This document shows positions 55,090-62,900 of a stretch of DNA of 64,000 bases, piece by piece. Position 1 is the first letter of the stretch. Every line of letters begins with the position of its first letter. The notes beneath the pieces are model-generated. The model did no database searches. It was not told the DNA's origin and saw nothing but the letters and a program-made list of their open reading frames with translations. This DNA is from Sulfurimicrobium sp964552675. GTDB taxonomy: Bacteria > Pseudomonadota > Gammaproteobacteria > Burkholderiales > Sulfuricellaceae. A program made the translations under genes and the position numbers. Location of the stretch: NCBI GenBank assembly GCA_964552675.1, contig CAZKHJ010000002.1, positions 117,271 to 181,270 of the forward strand. Reading direction: 5' to 3'.

Positions 55090-56367
55090 CTATGCCTTAT
55101 CTTTAAGTTTTTTGATACCCAGCGCGCCCAGCACATATTTTTCATACAGCGGCTCGGTGGTGCCTTTCTTCATCTTGCGGATGAAATACTTTTCAAATGC
55201 AATCTTGGCCAGATGAACCCACTTGCCTTCCTTGAACCAGTTCACATTGCGCGGCGGAATCTGGGGCAAAGCCACGAATGCTGCGCCGGTATCGCCAAAA
55301 TCAGCCAGACAGATCGCATTCCAGGTTGCCTTCTGATCCGGTTCCTTGCCGTCGAGCACGGCACGAATGTTGTGGGCCGCCGCCGTCACCATGGTCTCGA
55401 TCATGTAGCCGGTCTTGGGTGCGCCGGTCGGAACCGGCGTGGCTTCCACCGGCGGAATGGCCACACACACCCCAACCGAGTAGATGTTCTGATACTTCGG
55501 GTTGCGCTGATAGGGATCGATCAGGATGAAACCACGCGGATTGGTCAGGCCCTCGATGCCGAACACCGCATCGACACCCTTGAAGGCTGGCAGCATCATG
55601 CCGTACTTGAATGGCACCTCGTGCTCCTTCTTGACGTTGCCCATGTCGTCATGCTCGGCAACAAACATCTTGCCGGCCTCGACCTTGGTCACTTTGGCAT
55701 TGGTGATCCATTTGACATGGCGATCGCGCATGGCCGATTCCATCAGGCCCTTGGAATCGCCCACACCGCCCAGACCAAGATGCCCGATATAGGGCTCGGC
55801 AGTAATGAAGGTCATCGGCACCTTGTCGCGAATACGGCGACGGCGCAGATCGGTATCCATGATAAAAGCGAACTCGTAAGCCGGGCCATAACAGGATGCA
55901 CCCTGCACCGCGCCCACCACAATCGGCCCCGGATCCTTGACAAACTGGTTCCAGGCCTCGCCCGCCTTCACCGCATGATCCACGTGGCAGACCGACTGCG
56001 TATGTCCTTCCGGCCCGAGCCCCTCGACTTCCTCAAAGGCCAGCTTCGGACCAGTGGCGATGACCAGGAAATCATAGTCGATCATCCGGCCATCGCTCAG
56101 TTCCACCTGATTTTTCTCTGGATGCACGCGCTTGGCGGCTGTCGGGATAAATCCTATGTTTTTGCGCTCGAAATAGGGCGCGACATGAAACTGGATATCC
56201 TCGCGCGTGCGCCAGTTGACCGCCACCCAGGGATTGGATGGGACAAAATGAAAACTGTCTGTGTTGCTGATAACCGTCAGCTTGTCTTCGGGCCTCAGTT
56301 GCTCGCGCATTTCGTAGGCCATCGGCATGCCACCGATGCCCGCGCCCATAATTACGATGTGTGCCAT
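55090..56367 (-). CDS. sqr: Sulfide:quinone oxidoreductase, type I
   Basis: A 425-residue membrane-associated flavoprotein that oxidises sulfide to sulfane sulfur and passes electrons to quinone. N-terminal FAD motif HIVIMGAGIGGMPMAYEM. The three catalytic cysteines of type I enzymes are present: C127 (TQSVCHVDHA), C159 (GASCYGPAYE) and C353 (AICLADFGDTGAAF). The C-terminal part KWVHLAKIAFEKYFIRKMKKG is the membrane-binding region. These features separate it from flavocytochrome c and from type II NADH dehydrogenase. It is second in the operon, after a 66-residue gene. The final electron acceptor may be the cbb3 chain encoded nearby. Confidence 0.95.
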   Translation of the reverse strand: MAHIVIMGAGIGGMPMAYEMREQLRPEDKLTVISNTDSFHFVPSNPWVAVNWRTREDIQFHVAPYFERKNIGFIPTAAKRVHPEKNQVELSDGRMIDYDFLVIATGPKLAFEEVEGLGPEGHTQSVCHVDHAVKAGEAWNQFVKDPGPIVVGAVQGASCYGPAYEFAFIMDTDLRRRRIRDKVPMTFITAEPYIGHLGLGGVGDSKGLMESAMRDRHVKWITNAKVTKVEAGKMFVAEHDDMGNVKKEHEVPFKYGMMLPAFKGVDAVFGIEGLTNPRGFILIDPYQRNPKYQNIYSVGVCVAIPPVEATPVPTGAPKTGYMIETMVTAAAHNIRAVLDGKEPDQKATWNAICLADFGDTGAAFVALPQIPPRNVNWFKEGKWVHLAKIAFEKYFIRKMKKGTTEPLYEKYVLGALGIKKLKDKA

Positions 56368-56386
56368 TTATCTATTCTCCGTCCAC

Positions 56387-56587
56387 TCACCACACAAAAA
56401 TATTCTTCATTGCTTCCAGACCCTCGTCCACGATTTGCTGAAGCTCCTCGGGCGCATCCTCGTTTTCGTGCATCAGCGTCACGTAAGCCGAAAGGGATTT
56501 CAGGGCACAGGCAATCTTGGCCACTTCTTGGGCCGTATCCTGACTCATGGAAACGCCTTCCTGCAACTTCCAGACCGGTTCAGTCAT
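56387..56587 (-). CDS. Small leading protein of the sulfide operon, unknown
   Basis: A 66-residue acidic helical protein (MTEPVWKLQEGVSMSQDTAQ), with one Cys in VAKIACALKSLSAYV. No signal peptide or membrane helix. GGAG precedes the ATG by seven bases, and the start is about 30 bases from the predicted sigma-54 transcription start, so it is the first cistron, 19 bases ahead of sqr. I do not recognise the family. The helix pattern suggests a small helical bundle or dimer. Confidence 0.72.
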   Translation of the reverse strand: MTEPVWKLQEGVSMSQDTAQEVAKIACALKSLSAYVTLMHENEDAPEELQQIVDEGLEAMKNIFVW

Positions 56588-56630
56588 CTCTCACTCCTCA
56601 ACAGAAAAAACATCAAGACCAGCCATTCCT

Positions 56631-56646
56631 AGCAATCCTCATGCCA
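56631..56646 (-). promoter_or_regulatory. Sigma-54 promoter of the sulfide operon
   Basis: On the minus strand TGGCAT-GAGGA-TTGCT (56646-56631) matches the sigma-54 consensus TGGCAC-N5-TTGCA with exact GG-GC spacing. A start site near 56620 is expected, about 30 bases before the first gene. An activator palindrome lies about 85 bases upstream of that start, and the sigma-54 activator gene itself is divergent. Confidence 0.82.
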
Positions 56647-56687
56647 GATCATAACCATTTGAATATTATGAATATTAAAAATAGCAA

Positions 56688-56722
56688 CCACAATGACATG
56701 ACAGGATGTCATGTCATTGTGG
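56688..56722. promoter_or_regulatory. Perfect 16-3-16 palindrome, likely activator (FisR-type) binding site
   Basis: CCACAATGACATGACA (56688-56703), spacer GGA, TGTCATGTCATTGTGG (56707-56722): all 16 positions pair. Each arm contains TGACA twice in tandem, so four half-sites are present. Its centre is near -85 from the predicted sigma-54 start. Sigma-54 activators normally bind at such upstream sites. The 317-base region 56588-56904 holds only this, the two promoters and a second operator. Confidence 0.8.
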
Positions 56723-56848
56723 CATAACAATGCAACACACTGATTAATAATGGCTTCGCCACACAGGCCAGCAAGCGACAGTGGCGCAGAGGAAAAAGGC
56801 GGGTCTCAACCAACTGTTAAACAAAGAGAATTTATCTTCCCGTCAGGA

Positions 56849-56876
56849 TTGCAAAACAAAAACCCTGACGTATACT
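56849..56876 (+). promoter_or_regulatory. Sigma-70 promoter of fisR
   Basis: TTGCAA (56849-56854), 16 bases, TATACT (56871-56876). A start near 56883 leaves a short leader of about 20 bases to the ATG at 56905. The second operator copy (56879-56895) covers the start site. Confidence 0.6.
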
Positions 56877-56878
56877 GT

Positions 56879-56895
56879 CATGACATTTTGTCATG
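56879..56895. promoter_or_regulatory. Second operator copy at the fisR start site
   Basis: CATGACA-TTT-TGTCATG: perfect 7-base arms with the same 3-base spacer and the same inner bases as the palindrome at 56688-56722. Placed immediately after the -10, it would block transcription when bound, so it suggests negative autoregulation. Confidence 0.7.
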
Positions 56896-56904
56896 GCGGT
56901 AAAA

Positions 56905-58245
56905 ATGGATCACATTCCGGTTCAACTTCAATCACTCATCGATGCACAGGAAAATCCCTTCGTGCTGATCGACGCCAATTACCGCATCGTCGCCGCCAAC
57001 CGCGCCTACTGCCTGCGCTACGGCAGCGACGAAAGACAGGTCGTGGGCCATGCCTGCCACGAAATATCCCATCACGCCTCGGTGCCCTGCCACCTCAACG
57101 GCGAAACCTGCCCGCACCAGCAGGTATTCGAAACCGGCACCAGCCAGCAGGTGCTGCATACCCATTACGATCATCATAATCGCCCCGAACATGTGCGCAT
57201 CCAGGGGCATCCGATCAGGGGGCTGAATGGCGAGTTATACCTGGGGGAAGCGATTTATCCCTTTGCCTCCACCACGGCCATGGACTGCGACGAAATGCGC
57301 ATGATTGGAAAATCGGCAGCCTTTCTTGCCTGCGTGGACAACCTGACGCGCGTCGCCGAATCTGAGGCATCCATACTGCTTTATGGCGAAAGCGGCGTAG
57401 GCAAGGAACTGGCCGCCCAGTACATCCATCGCCGCTCCAGCCGGAACGGCAAGGCATTTATTGCAGTCGATTGCGCCTCGATCGCCGAATCCATGTTCGA
57501 AAGCGAGCTTTTCGGTCACGAACGAGGCGCCTTTACCGGTTGCGTAGGGCGAAAACTCGGGCTATTCGAGCTCGCGGATGGGGGCACGCTGTTTCTTGAT
57601 GAAATCGGGGAAATTCCACTCTCGATGCAGGCCAAATTGCTGCGCGTGCTCGAAAGCGGCGAATATCGTCGCGTAGGAGGAACCGAAACATTGCGTGCCG
57701 ACGTGCGTATTGTCAGCGCCACCAACCGCGACCTGCTGGACATGGTCGACCAGGGGCTATTTCGCCTCGATCTGTACTACCGCATTGCGGGAATCGATGT
57801 GACGCTTCCCGCCCTGCGCGAACGCCGCGGCGACATACCCGCCCTTGCCAGATTCCTGCTGACGCGCATGAATGGCGGGCGCAGCTTCGAGCTGGACGAA
57901 AGCGCCCTGGCCCGCCTGGTAACCTATGACTATCCCGGCAATGTGCGGGAACTGCGCAACATCCTGCAAAAAGCCCTGGTACTCAGCGACAACGGCATCA
58001 TTGCCGCAACCCATATCCGTTTTGACGCAAGCAACCCAGGCGGCAGCGAACCCCAGATTCAGCCCGCGCCCCCTCCCCGCACCGAACCGGCCGCAGATAA
58101 CGCCTCGATGACAGAACTGGAATCCAGCCATATATCCCGATTGCTGGAACAGCACGGCGGGCACCGGCGCAAGGTAGCGGACATTCTGGGGATAAGCGAA
58201 CGAACCCTGTACCGTAAACTGATTCGTTACGGGCTGCGGGCCTAA
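56905..58245 (+). CDS. fisR: Sigma-54 activator with Cys-containing PAS sensor, FisR-like
   Basis: A 446-residue enhancer-binding protein. The N-terminal PAS-like sensor (residues 8-120) has cysteines C36, C51, C62 and C69; the spacing of the last three, 11 then 7, equals that of the three thiols that sense sulfide/polysulfide in Cupriavidus FisR. The AAA+ domain has Walker A GESGVGKE near 162, the sigma-54 contact loop GAFTG near 210 and Walker B GTLFLDEIGE near 229. A Fis-type helix-turn-helix ends the protein (HRRKVADILGISERTLYRKL). ATG 56905 follows GGCGG; ATG 56893 is possible. Divergent from the sqr operon it most likely activates. Confidence 0.9.
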   Translation: MDHIPVQLQSLIDAQENPFVLIDANYRIVAANRAYCLRYGSDERQVVGHACHEISHHASVPCHLNGETCPHQQVFETGTSQQVLHTHYDHHNRPEHVRIQGHPIRGLNGELYLGEAIYPFASTTAMDCDEMRMIGKSAAFLACVDNLTRVAESEASILLYGESGVGKELAAQYIHRRSSRNGKAFIAVDCASIAESMFESELFGHERGAFTGCVGRKLGLFELADGGTLFLDEIGEIPLSMQAKLLRVLESGEYRRVGGTETLRADVRIVSATNRDLLDMVDQGLFRLDLYYRIAGIDVTLPALRERRGDIPALARFLLTRMNGGRSFELDESALARLVTYDYPGNVRELRNILQKALVLSDNGIIAATHIRFDASNPGGSEPQIQPAPPPRTEPAADNASMTELESSHISRLLEQHGGHRRKVADILGISERTLYRKLIRYGLRA

Positions 58246-58263
58246 AATCCTGGGGAATTTTAA

Positions 58264-58280
58264 TCTTCTTTTAAAGAAGA
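58264..58280 (-). terminator. Weak AT-rich stem-loop after tRNA-Pro
   Basis: TCTTCTTT pairs with AAAGAAGA across one unpaired base; on the minus strand it is followed by TTAAAATT. It lies just 3' of the tRNA and may end its transcript, and it also falls after the fisR stop on the other strand. Low GC makes it a weak terminator. Confidence 0.35.
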
Positions 58281-58359
<79 letters not shown>

Positions 58360-58383
58360 AAATATGAAAGCGGCGCGGCCTGT

Positions 58384-59352
58384 TTAATGGTTCCGCGCGA
58401 CTGCAAACTCTGCCAATTGTAGCAAAGAATCCTTGTAATTTGAACCGGGCAAATGGGAAATTGCCGCACATGCAGCTTGCGCCTCGCGCCTGGCCTGATC
58501 CCGGGTATAGTCAAGCGCGCCGGTATCACGAATCGCCTGCAGCACCGGCTGCAACTCATCGAGTCCGCCATGCTCGATGGCATGGCGAACCACGCCAGCC
58601 TGTGCCGGCGTACCATGCTTGATCGTATAAATCAGTGGCAGGGTGGGCTTGCCCTCGGCGAGGTCATCACCGACATTTTTACCGGTATCCTGATGATCGC
58701 CGGAATAATCCAGCACATCGTCAATCAGCTGGAACGCAGTACCCAGGCGCATGCCATATTCGGCCATGGCATCCTCGTCCTGACGGGGAACATTTCCAAG
58801 AATCGCGCCCAAACGGCCGGCCGCCTCGAACAGCTTGGCAGTTTTGTAATGTATCACCCGCAGGTAGCGCTCCTCGTCAATTTCCGGATCATGGCAATTG
58901 AGCAGCTGCAGCACCTCGCCCTCGGCGATGATATTGGTGGCATCAGCCAGTACTTCCATCACCCGCAGACTGTTCACCCCCACCATCATCTGAAAGGCGC
59001 GGGAATAGAGAAAATCTCCCACCAGGACACTGGCGGCATTACCAAACATGGCATTAGCGGTAGCCCTGCCGCGACGCAGACTGGATTCGTCCACCACATC
59101 ATCGTGCAGCAATGTCGCGGTATGGATAAATTCCACTACGGCGGCAAGTTCATGGTGATGCGTGCCACGATAGCCGAATGCGCCCGCCGCCAGCAATACC
59201 AGCGCCGGACGCAAGCGCTTGCCACCGCTATTGATGATATATTCGCTGACCTGTCCGATCAGCACGACCTCGGAATGGAGACGCTGGCGAATAACCGCGT
59301 CCACGGCACGCATGTCTGCTTCAATACAGCTGCGAATGGCTTCGATTGACAC
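58384..59352 (-). CDS. ispB: Octaprenyl/polyprenyl diphosphate synthase
   Basis: A 322-residue trans-prenyltransferase that makes the side chain of ubiquinone (or menaquinone). Both Asp-rich motifs are present: LLHDDVVDESSLRRG near residue 85 and QLIDDVLDYSGD near 212. The residues before the first motif (VVEFIHTATL) are small or medium-sized and fit a long-chain product. The gene diverges from rplU-rpmA, the standard proteobacterial arrangement. Quinones made with this side chain serve the Sqr reaction and respiration. Confidence 0.95.
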   Translation of the reverse strand: MSIEAIRSCIEADMRAVDAVIRQRLHSEVVLIGQVSEYIINSGGKRLRPALVLLAAGAFGYRGTHHHELAAVVEFIHTATLLHDDVVDESSLRRGRATANAMFGNAASVLVGDFLYSRAFQMMVGVNSLRVMEVLADATNIIAEGEVLQLLNCHDPEIDEERYLRVIHYKTAKLFEAAGRLGAILGNVPRQDEDAMAEYGMRLGTAFQLIDDVLDYSGDHQDTGKNVGDDLAEGKPTLPLIYTIKHGTPAQAGVVRHAIEHGGLDELQPVLQAIRDTGALDYTRDQARREAQAACAAISHLPGSNYKDSLLQLAEFAVARNH

Positions 59353-59459
59353 GAAATGAAATGACCCGAAAAGTCTGAATGTTAGAAACGTTCACGCGGG
59401 GGTGTCAAGGGACAGTAACAATTACCGCTCCGCACTGAAGGGGTTGCGGCAAACATTTT

Positions 59460-59488
59460 TTGACCTGACTCATTGAGTTAAGTATAAT
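59460..59488 (+). promoter_or_regulatory. Sigma-70 promoter of rplU-rpmA
   Basis: TTGACC (59460-59465), exactly 17 bases, TATAAT (59483-59488). A start near 59495 gives a leader of about 30 bases. The near-consensus strength is expected for ribosomal protein genes. Confidence 0.85.
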
Positions 59489-59525
59489 TCGCGGTTCATT
59501 TAAAAGTGAAGCAATGGAGCTAAAC

Positions 59526-59837
59526 ATGTATGCGGTCATAAAAACCGGCGGCAAGCAGCATCGCGTTGTCCTCGGCGAAAAACTTAAAATAGAACAGATA
59601 CCGGCAGACATCGGCAGCGAAATCGTACTGGATCAGGTACTGATGGTAGCGGACGACGACGCGATTACGGTAGGAACCCCTCTGGTGGCAGGCGCAACGG
59701 TGAAAGCCACCGTACTGAGTCAGGGCCGCGCGAAGAAAGTCATGATCTTCAAGATGCGTCGCCGCAAGCACTATCGCAAGACACAGGGTCATCGGCAGAA
59801 TTACACCGAAATCCGCATTGATCAAATCGCCAAGTAA
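59526..59837 (+). CDS. rplU: 50S ribosomal protein L21
   Basis: A 103-residue L21 (MYAVIKTGGKQHRVVLGEKL; ends in RKTQGHRQNYTEIRIDQI). It binds 23S rRNA with L20. ATG 59526 is chosen over a start four codons upstream because GGAG stands seven bases before it and the protein then begins as L21 always does. First gene of rplU-rpmA. Confidence 0.98.
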   Translation: MYAVIKTGGKQHRVVLGEKLKIEQIPADIGSEIVLDQVLMVADDDAITVGTPLVAGATVKATVLSQGRAKKVMIFKMRRRKHYRKTQGHRQNYTEIRIDQIAK

Positions 59838-59858
59838 GTTCGAGCAAGGAGACATACC

Positions 59859-60122
59859 ATGGCACATAAAAAAGCAGGCGGCAGTTCCCGTAACGGTCGC
59901 GACTCCCATTCCAAACGACTGGGCGTAAAACGCTTCGGTGGCGAACTGGTTTCCGGCGGCAGCATCATCGTGCGCCAGCGCGGTACCCAGATGCATCCTG
60001 GCGACAACGTCGGCATGGGCAAGGATCACACCCTGTTCGCCAAGATCGACGGCACCGTGCAGTTCTCGGTCAAAGGCGCACTGCAACGCACCCTGGTCAG
60101 CATTGTTCCTGTTGCCGAATAA
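59859..60122 (+). CDS. rpmA: 50S ribosomal protein L27
   Basis: An 87-residue L27 with the N-terminal AHKKAGGSSRNGRDSHSKRL that reaches towards the peptidyl transferase centre and then GSIIVRQRGTQMHPGDNVGM. It begins 21 bases after rplU with AAGGAG ahead, and a strong intrinsic terminator follows its stop. Confidence 0.98.
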   Translation: MAHKKAGGSSRNGRDSHSKRLGVKRFGGELVSGGSIIVRQRGTQMHPGDNVGMGKDHTLFAKIDGTVQFSVKGALQRTLVSIVPVAE

Positions 60123-60144
60123 ATTCAGGCACAGATGATATGAC

Positions 60145-60178
60145 CGGCCCTATCAATTGATAGGGCCGTTTTATTTTT
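60145..60178 (+). terminator. Intrinsic terminator of rplU-rpmA
   Basis: CGGCCCTATCAATTGATAGGGCCG is a fully self-complementary 24-base stem-loop (60145-60168) followed by TTTTATTTTT. It lies 22 bases after rpmA, so obgE needs its own promoter or read-through. Confidence 0.95.
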
Positions 60179-60185
60179 GGCAATC

Positions 60186-60240
60186 AGTTGTCAGTTGCCA
60201 GTTACTCAGTCAGCCGTGCAGCAACTGATAACTGACAACT
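60186..60240. repeat. AGTTGTCAGTT-type intergenic inverted repeat before obgE
   Basis: AGTTGTCAGTTGCCAGT (60186-60202) and ACTGATAACTGACAACT (60224-60240) are inverted copies matching at 15 of 17 positions, 20 bases before the obgE start. A further GTCAGTT-like unit follows at 60241-60252. It is a third sequence type of leader hairpin in this window. Confidence 0.7.
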
Positions 60241-60259
60241 AACGAACTGACGACGACAC

Positions 60260-61330
60260 ATGAAATTCATCGACGAAGCAAAAATCCAGGTCAAGGCTGG
60301 CGACGGCGGCAACGGTGTTGCCAGCTTCCGACGTGAGAAATACATTCCCAAGGGCGGCCCGGACGGCGGAGACGGCGGCCTCGGCGGCAGCATTTATGCC
60401 GTCGCCGACCGTAATATCAACACCCTGATCGATTATCGCTTCGCCCGCTCACATCGCGCCCAGCGCGGCGAAAATGGCCGCGGCAGCGACTGCTATGGCA
60501 AGGGCGGCGAGGACCTGGTGCTGCGCATGCCGGTCGGCACGGTCATCACCGATCTCGCCACGGGCAAAATCGTTGCCGACCTTGCCAGCGATGGCCAGAA
60601 AGCCCTGATCGCAAAGGGCGGCAAAGGCGGCCTGGGCAACCTGCACTTCAAGTCCAGCACCAACCGGGCGCCACGTCAATGCACTCACGGCGAGGAAGGC
60701 GAAGAGCGCGAACTGTCCCTGGAGCTTAAAGTGCTGGCCGATGTTGGCCTGCTGGGCATGCCCAATGCCGGCAAATCCACCTTCATCCGCGCGGTTTCGG
60801 CTGCCCGCCCCAAAGTGGCCGACTATCCTTTCACCACCCTGCACCCCAATCTCGGCGTGGTGCGCGTGGATACCGATCGCAGCTTCGTCATCGCTGATAT
60901 TCCCGGCCTGATCGAAGGTGCCGCCGAGGGAGCCGGGCTGGGCCACCAGTTCCTGCGCCATCTGGCACGCACCAAGCTACTGTTGCACCTGGTGGATATC
61001 GCCCCGTTTGATGAAACCGTCAATCCGGTCCAGGAAGCGCGCGCCATCGTTGCGGAACTGCGCAAATACGACGAGGATCTTTACCATAAGCCACGCTGGC
61101 TGGTATTGAACAAGATGGACATGGTACTGGAAGAAGAACGTGACATGTACCTGCAGCAATTCCTCAAGGATTTTGGCTGGGAAGGCAGAAGCTTCATCAT
61201 TTCCGCCCTGACAGGCGAAGGCTGCAAGGAACTCACCTACGCCATCATGGAACACCTGGAACAAAACCGCCTCCCACTGGAAGAAGTTACGGAGGAAAAT
61301 GCGGACTTTCCGGCAGACGAACAATCATGA
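60260..61330 (+). CDS. obgE: GTPase ObgE/CgtA
   Basis: A 356-residue ribosome-assembly and stress GTPase. The glycine-rich Obg domain fills the first 158 residues (KAGDGGNGVASFRREKYIP, with GGDGGLGGSIY), followed by the G domain: G1 GMPNAGKSTF near 166, G3 DIPGLIEGAAEG, G4 LNKMD and G5 SALTGEG. The C-terminal tail is short and acidic. Its stop overlaps proB (ATGA at 61327-61330). The rplU-rpmA-obgE-proB order is widely conserved. Confidence 0.97.
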   Translation: MKFIDEAKIQVKAGDGGNGVASFRREKYIPKGGPDGGDGGLGGSIYAVADRNINTLIDYRFARSHRAQRGENGRGSDCYGKGGEDLVLRMPVGTVITDLATGKIVADLASDGQKALIAKGGKGGLGNLHFKSSTNRAPRQCTHGEEGEERELSLELKVLADVGLLGMPNAGKSTFIRAVSAARPKVADYPFTTLHPNLGVVRVDTDRSFVIADIPGLIEGAAEGAGLGHQFLRHLARTKLLLHLVDIAPFDETVNPVQEARAIVAELRKYDEDLYHKPRWLVLNKMDMVLEEERDMYLQQFLKDFGWEGRSFIISALTGEGCKELTYAIMEHLEQNRLPLEEVTEENADFPADEQS

Positions 61331-62445
61331 AATCCATACTCGCCAATTCCAAACGCCTGGTCGTCAAAGTCGGCAGCAGCCTGGTCACCAACAGTGGCGC
61401 GGGACTGGATCACGCCGCCATTGCCAACTGGGCCGCGCAAATCGCCCGCCTCAAGGAAATGGGGCGGGAGATCGTGCTGGTCTCATCCGGCGCGGTGGCA
61501 GAAGGCATGCAGCGCCTCGGCTGGAAAAAACGCCCCAGCGCGGTGCACGAATTGCAGGCCGCCGCTGCCGTCGGGCAAATGGGACTGGTGCAGGTGTATG
61601 AAAGCTGCTTCCGCCAGCATGGCTTACATACCGCGCAAATATTGCTTACCCACGACGACCTGTCTGACCGCAAGCGTTATCTCAATGCCCGCACCACGCT
61701 GCGCACCCTGCTGGAACTCAATGTCATCCCCATCATCAACGAAAACGACACGGTGGTGACCGACGAAATCCGCTTCGGCGACAACGACACCCTGGGCGCC
61801 CTGGTCACCAACCTGATCGAAGCTGACACCCTGGTAATCCTGACCGACCAGTCCGGCCTGTTCAGCGCCGATCCGCGCAAGGATCCCAGCGCCATCCTGA
61901 TTCAGGAAGCCCGGGCGGGCGACCCGGAACTGGAAAAAATGGCCGGTGGCGCAGGCAGCGACATCGGCCGCGGCGGCATGCTGACCAAGATTCTGGCTGC
62001 CAAACGCGCCATTCGCAGCGGCGCTCATACCATCATTGCCTCCGGACGCGAAGAAAACGTTCTGGTCCGCCTGGCTCAGGGAGAGGCCATCGGCACCCAG
62101 CTGATCACCGAAACCATGCCGATCGCGGCAAGAAAACAATGGCTGGCCGATCATTTGCAGGTAAGAGGAAAAGTCATGCTGGACGAAGGCGCAGCCAGGG
62201 CCCTGGAACAAGAAGGGAAAAGCCTGTTGCCTATCGGGGTGAGCGATTTAAACGGCGAGTTCGAACGTGGTGAAGTAGTGACTTGTATTGATCAGAACGG
62301 GCGGGAAATCGCTCGTGGGCTGATCAACTATGCCGCCAGCGAAGCCAGGAAAATCATGCGCCACCCCAGCAGCGAAATCGAGTCCATCCTGGGATATGTG
62401 GACGAACTGGAACTCATTCACCGGGACAATCTGGTTCTGCTATAG
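61327..62445 (+). CDS. proB: Glutamate 5-kinase
   Basis: First step of proline synthesis, phosphorylating glutamate. The 372 residues are the long form, an amino-acid kinase domain (VVKVGSSLVTNSG near residue 10; IPIINENDTVVTDEIRFGDND near 135) plus a C-terminal PUA domain from about residue 275. Feedback inhibition by proline is typical of the family. Coupled to obgE by a 4-base overlap. proA is not in the window. Confidence 0.97.
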   Translation: MKSILANSKRLVVKVGSSLVTNSGAGLDHAAIANWAAQIARLKEMGREIVLVSSGAVAEGMQRLGWKKRPSAVHELQAAAAVGQMGLVQVYESCFRQHGLHTAQILLTHDDLSDRKRYLNARTTLRTLLELNVIPIINENDTVVTDEIRFGDNDTLGALVTNLIEADTLVILTDQSGLFSADPRKDPSAILIQEARAGDPELEKMAGGAGSDIGRGGMLTKILAAKRAIRSGAHTIIASGREENVLVRLAQGEAIGTQLITETMPIAARKQWLADHLQVRGKVMLDEGAARALEQEGKSLLPIGVSDLNGEFERGEVVTCIDQNGREIARGLINYAASEARKIMRHPSSEIESILGYVDELELIHRDNLVLL

Positions 62446-62451
62446 CCTACG

Positions 62452-62802
62452 CTAAGCAACAACCTCAACCCAGTCGCAGGCAAGATCGTAATTCTCGAAA
62501 ATCTGAATCTCCGCATCGAGGAAAGCGCGAGCCAGCCAGGCGCTCCACGCCACCAGGCGGCCATTGGCAATCACTGCAATCTTCTGGAAATCGTGCGCAT
62601 GCTGCCAGTTGAAGCGCACATCCTCCCATGCCACGTCGAGCGTGAAATCGGCCATGTCGCGCAAATCCACCAGAAGATTGACCTTGCCCTGAAACTTCAA
62701 CTCGTAAACCACGGTTTCTTCCAGCCGCCTGTAATCGGCCAGGGTAAATTCGCCAAACACGGAAACCTTGACGATACGATCATGGTGTTCAATGGCAATC
62801 AT
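62452..62802 (-). CDS. STAS / SpoIIAA-like protein
   Basis: A 116-residue protein with the SpoIIAA-like beta-alpha pattern: IVKVSVFGEFTLADYRRLEE, then VNLLVDLRDMADFTLDVAWE and FQKIAVIANGRLVAWSAWLA. Such proteins (DUF3478-like) lack the phosphorylatable Ser of anti-anti-sigma factors in the usual place and have no assigned role. GGAG lies eight bases ahead of ATG 62802. It converges with proB and stands downstream of the DsrC-like gene's terminator, so it is a separate unit or a read-through product. Confidence 0.8.
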   Translation of the reverse strand: MIAIEHHDRIVKVSVFGEFTLADYRRLEETVVYELKFQGKVNLLVDLRDMADFTLDVAWEDVRFNWQHAHDFQKIAVIANGRLVAWSAWLARAFLDAEIQIFENYDLACDWVEVVA

Positions 62803-62842
62803 CTGTATAGCTCCATAAGACTCATGGCCCCATTCTAGCGCA

Positions 62843-62879
62843 AAAAGAGAAAGGCCCGGAATGCAACGCATTCCGGGCC
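62843..62879 (-). terminator. Intrinsic terminator of the DsrC-like gene
   Basis: GGCCCGGAATGC (62853-62864), loop AAC, GCATTCCGGGCC (62868-62879): a perfect 12-base stem. On the minus strand it is followed by TTTCTCTTTTTG. It lies 22 bases after the DsrC-like stop. Confidence 0.93.
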
Positions 62880-62900
62880 CCGATTATCAAACGGCTGGAT

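Noticed and set aside
55090..56367. Flavocytochrome c sulfide dehydrogenase or NADH dehydrogenase type II
   Set aside because: No export signal, no partner cytochrome, and all three type I Sqr cysteines are present.
54826..56727. 633-codon frame opposite sqr and the small secreted gene
   Set aside because: Opposes sqr and would run through the sigma-54 promoter and palindrome.
56905..58245. NorR, the nitric oxide sigma-54 activator
   Set aside because: The N-terminal domain is PAS-like with spaced cysteines, not a GAF domain with NorR iron ligands, and the neighbour is sqr, not norVW.
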